Made by a program: the position numbers and the translations under genes. A DNA stretch of 23,312 nt. It comes from JBGVMW01 sp045122835 (GTDB lineage Bacteria > Bacillota > Clostridia > Lachnospirales > Lachnospiraceae). The notes beneath the pieces are model-generated. The model had not been told where the DNA came from, searched no databases, and was given only the letters and a program-made list of their open reading frames with translations. Shown here one piece after another: positions 23,218 to 23,312 of the stretch. The DNA lies in NCBI GenBank assembly GCA_045122835.1, contig JBGVIB010000140.1, positions 1 through 23,312 on the forward strand, read 5' to 3'. How positions within the stretch are numbered: position 1 is the first letter of the stretch; every line of letters starts with the position of its first letter.

Positions 23218-23312
23218 CCACTCCCTAGGGAGACTTAGGCTCGAAGGCTTTCCTGAGAGTCTTAGTCGTACGAGGCTAATTTATTAGCCTTTGGGAGATT
23301 AGTTCACCGGAA

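Larger units (their letters stand above)
22863..23305. mobile_element. Probable decayed IS200/IS605-type ends or related mini-element
   Basis: From the helicase start to the window end (about 490 bases) there is no credible gene. The stretch holds the 44-bp inverted repeat, several hairpins, and near the right edge AGGCTAA-TTTA-TTAGCCT (23273-23290) followed by GGGAGATTAGTTCAC (to 23305). A stem-loop followed by a short run ending AGTTCAC is, as I remember it, the pattern of the right end of clostridial IS200/IS605 elements and of the omega RNA at the 3' end of tnpB. No transposase or TnpB is encoded here, so it would be a remnant or non-autonomous element with a second, opposite partial copy at 22863-22907. 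A structured RNA gene transcribed on plus is the main alternative. Confidence 0.42.

Noticed and set aside
23105..23287. A 60-codon plus-strand open frame with TTG start at the right edge
   Set aside because: It has no ribosome site or recognisable domain, runs through the inverted repeat and hairpins, and the neighbouring frames are equally short; more likely non-coding or decayed.
22822..23312. CRISPR array or tRNA/rRNA gene
   Set aside because: The repeat occurs only twice and inverted, with no regular spacers, and no cloverleaf or rRNA signature was seen in this stretch or elsewhere in the window.

Overview
The window reads as chromosomal DNA of an anaerobic, spore-forming Firmicute of the class Clostridia, most like Lachnospiraceae. 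The reasons are the moderately low GC, strong AGGAGG-type ribosome binding sites, a spore cortex-lytic enzyme (SleC), a single-chain clostridial PurL, and the family make-up of the proteins. This is inference from protein families; I cannot name a species. Almost every gene lies on the minus strand; only sleC at the left edge is on plus.

Layout, left to right. (1) 1-2043: 3' part of sleC, a terminator hairpin, then a minus-strand pair of small genes (an unrecognised 90-residue protein and a DUF4160 protein), followed by a 73-bp near-exact second copy of the sleC 3' end. The small-gene pair therefore sits between two direct repeats. (2) 2052-5319: a vitamin B12 uptake operon, transcribed btuF-btuC-btuD, behind a good sigma-A promoter and a cobalamin riboswitch. 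(3) 5399-8894: a nucleotide-loop assembly (cobamide salvage) operon transcribed cobT-cobU-cobS-(short CobU-like)-cobC. Regions 2 and 3 together import corrinoids and finish them into cobamides; no corrin-ring synthesis genes are present here. (4) 8962-13844: an operon transcribed rimO-pgsA-cinA-ilvB-ilvN with abutting or overlapping genes and a strong terminator after ilvN. It joins ribosomal protein modification, phospholipid head-group synthesis, NMN deamidation and branched-chain amino acid synthesis. (5) 13863-14348: a VanZ-family membrane protein. (6) 14532-18281: purL (de novo purine synthesis), with a perfect 9-bp-arm palindrome over its probable promoter. (7) 18463-20344: a tandem pair of paralogous aspartoacylase/succinylglutamate-desuccinylase-like proteins whose zinc ligands are partly or largely lost. 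(8) 20476-22821: a fused PD-(D/E)XK nuclease and XPD/DinG-like iron-sulphur helicase. (9) 22822-23312: about 490 bp without a credible gene, dense in hairpins and holding a 44-bp inverted repeat; it looks like decayed IS200/IS605-type element ends or a structured RNA.

Most of the window is well-understood housekeeping or cofactor metabolism. The parts that deserve a second look are the zinc-ligand-depleted aspartoacylase pair, the two complementary CobU-like proteins, the sleC-repeat-bounded small-gene cassette, the palindrome at purL, and the structured region at the right edge. I see no clear new defence or mobile system, and start codons were corrected from ribosome binding sites for btuF, cobU-like, ilvN, purL, the DUF4160 gene and the helicase.
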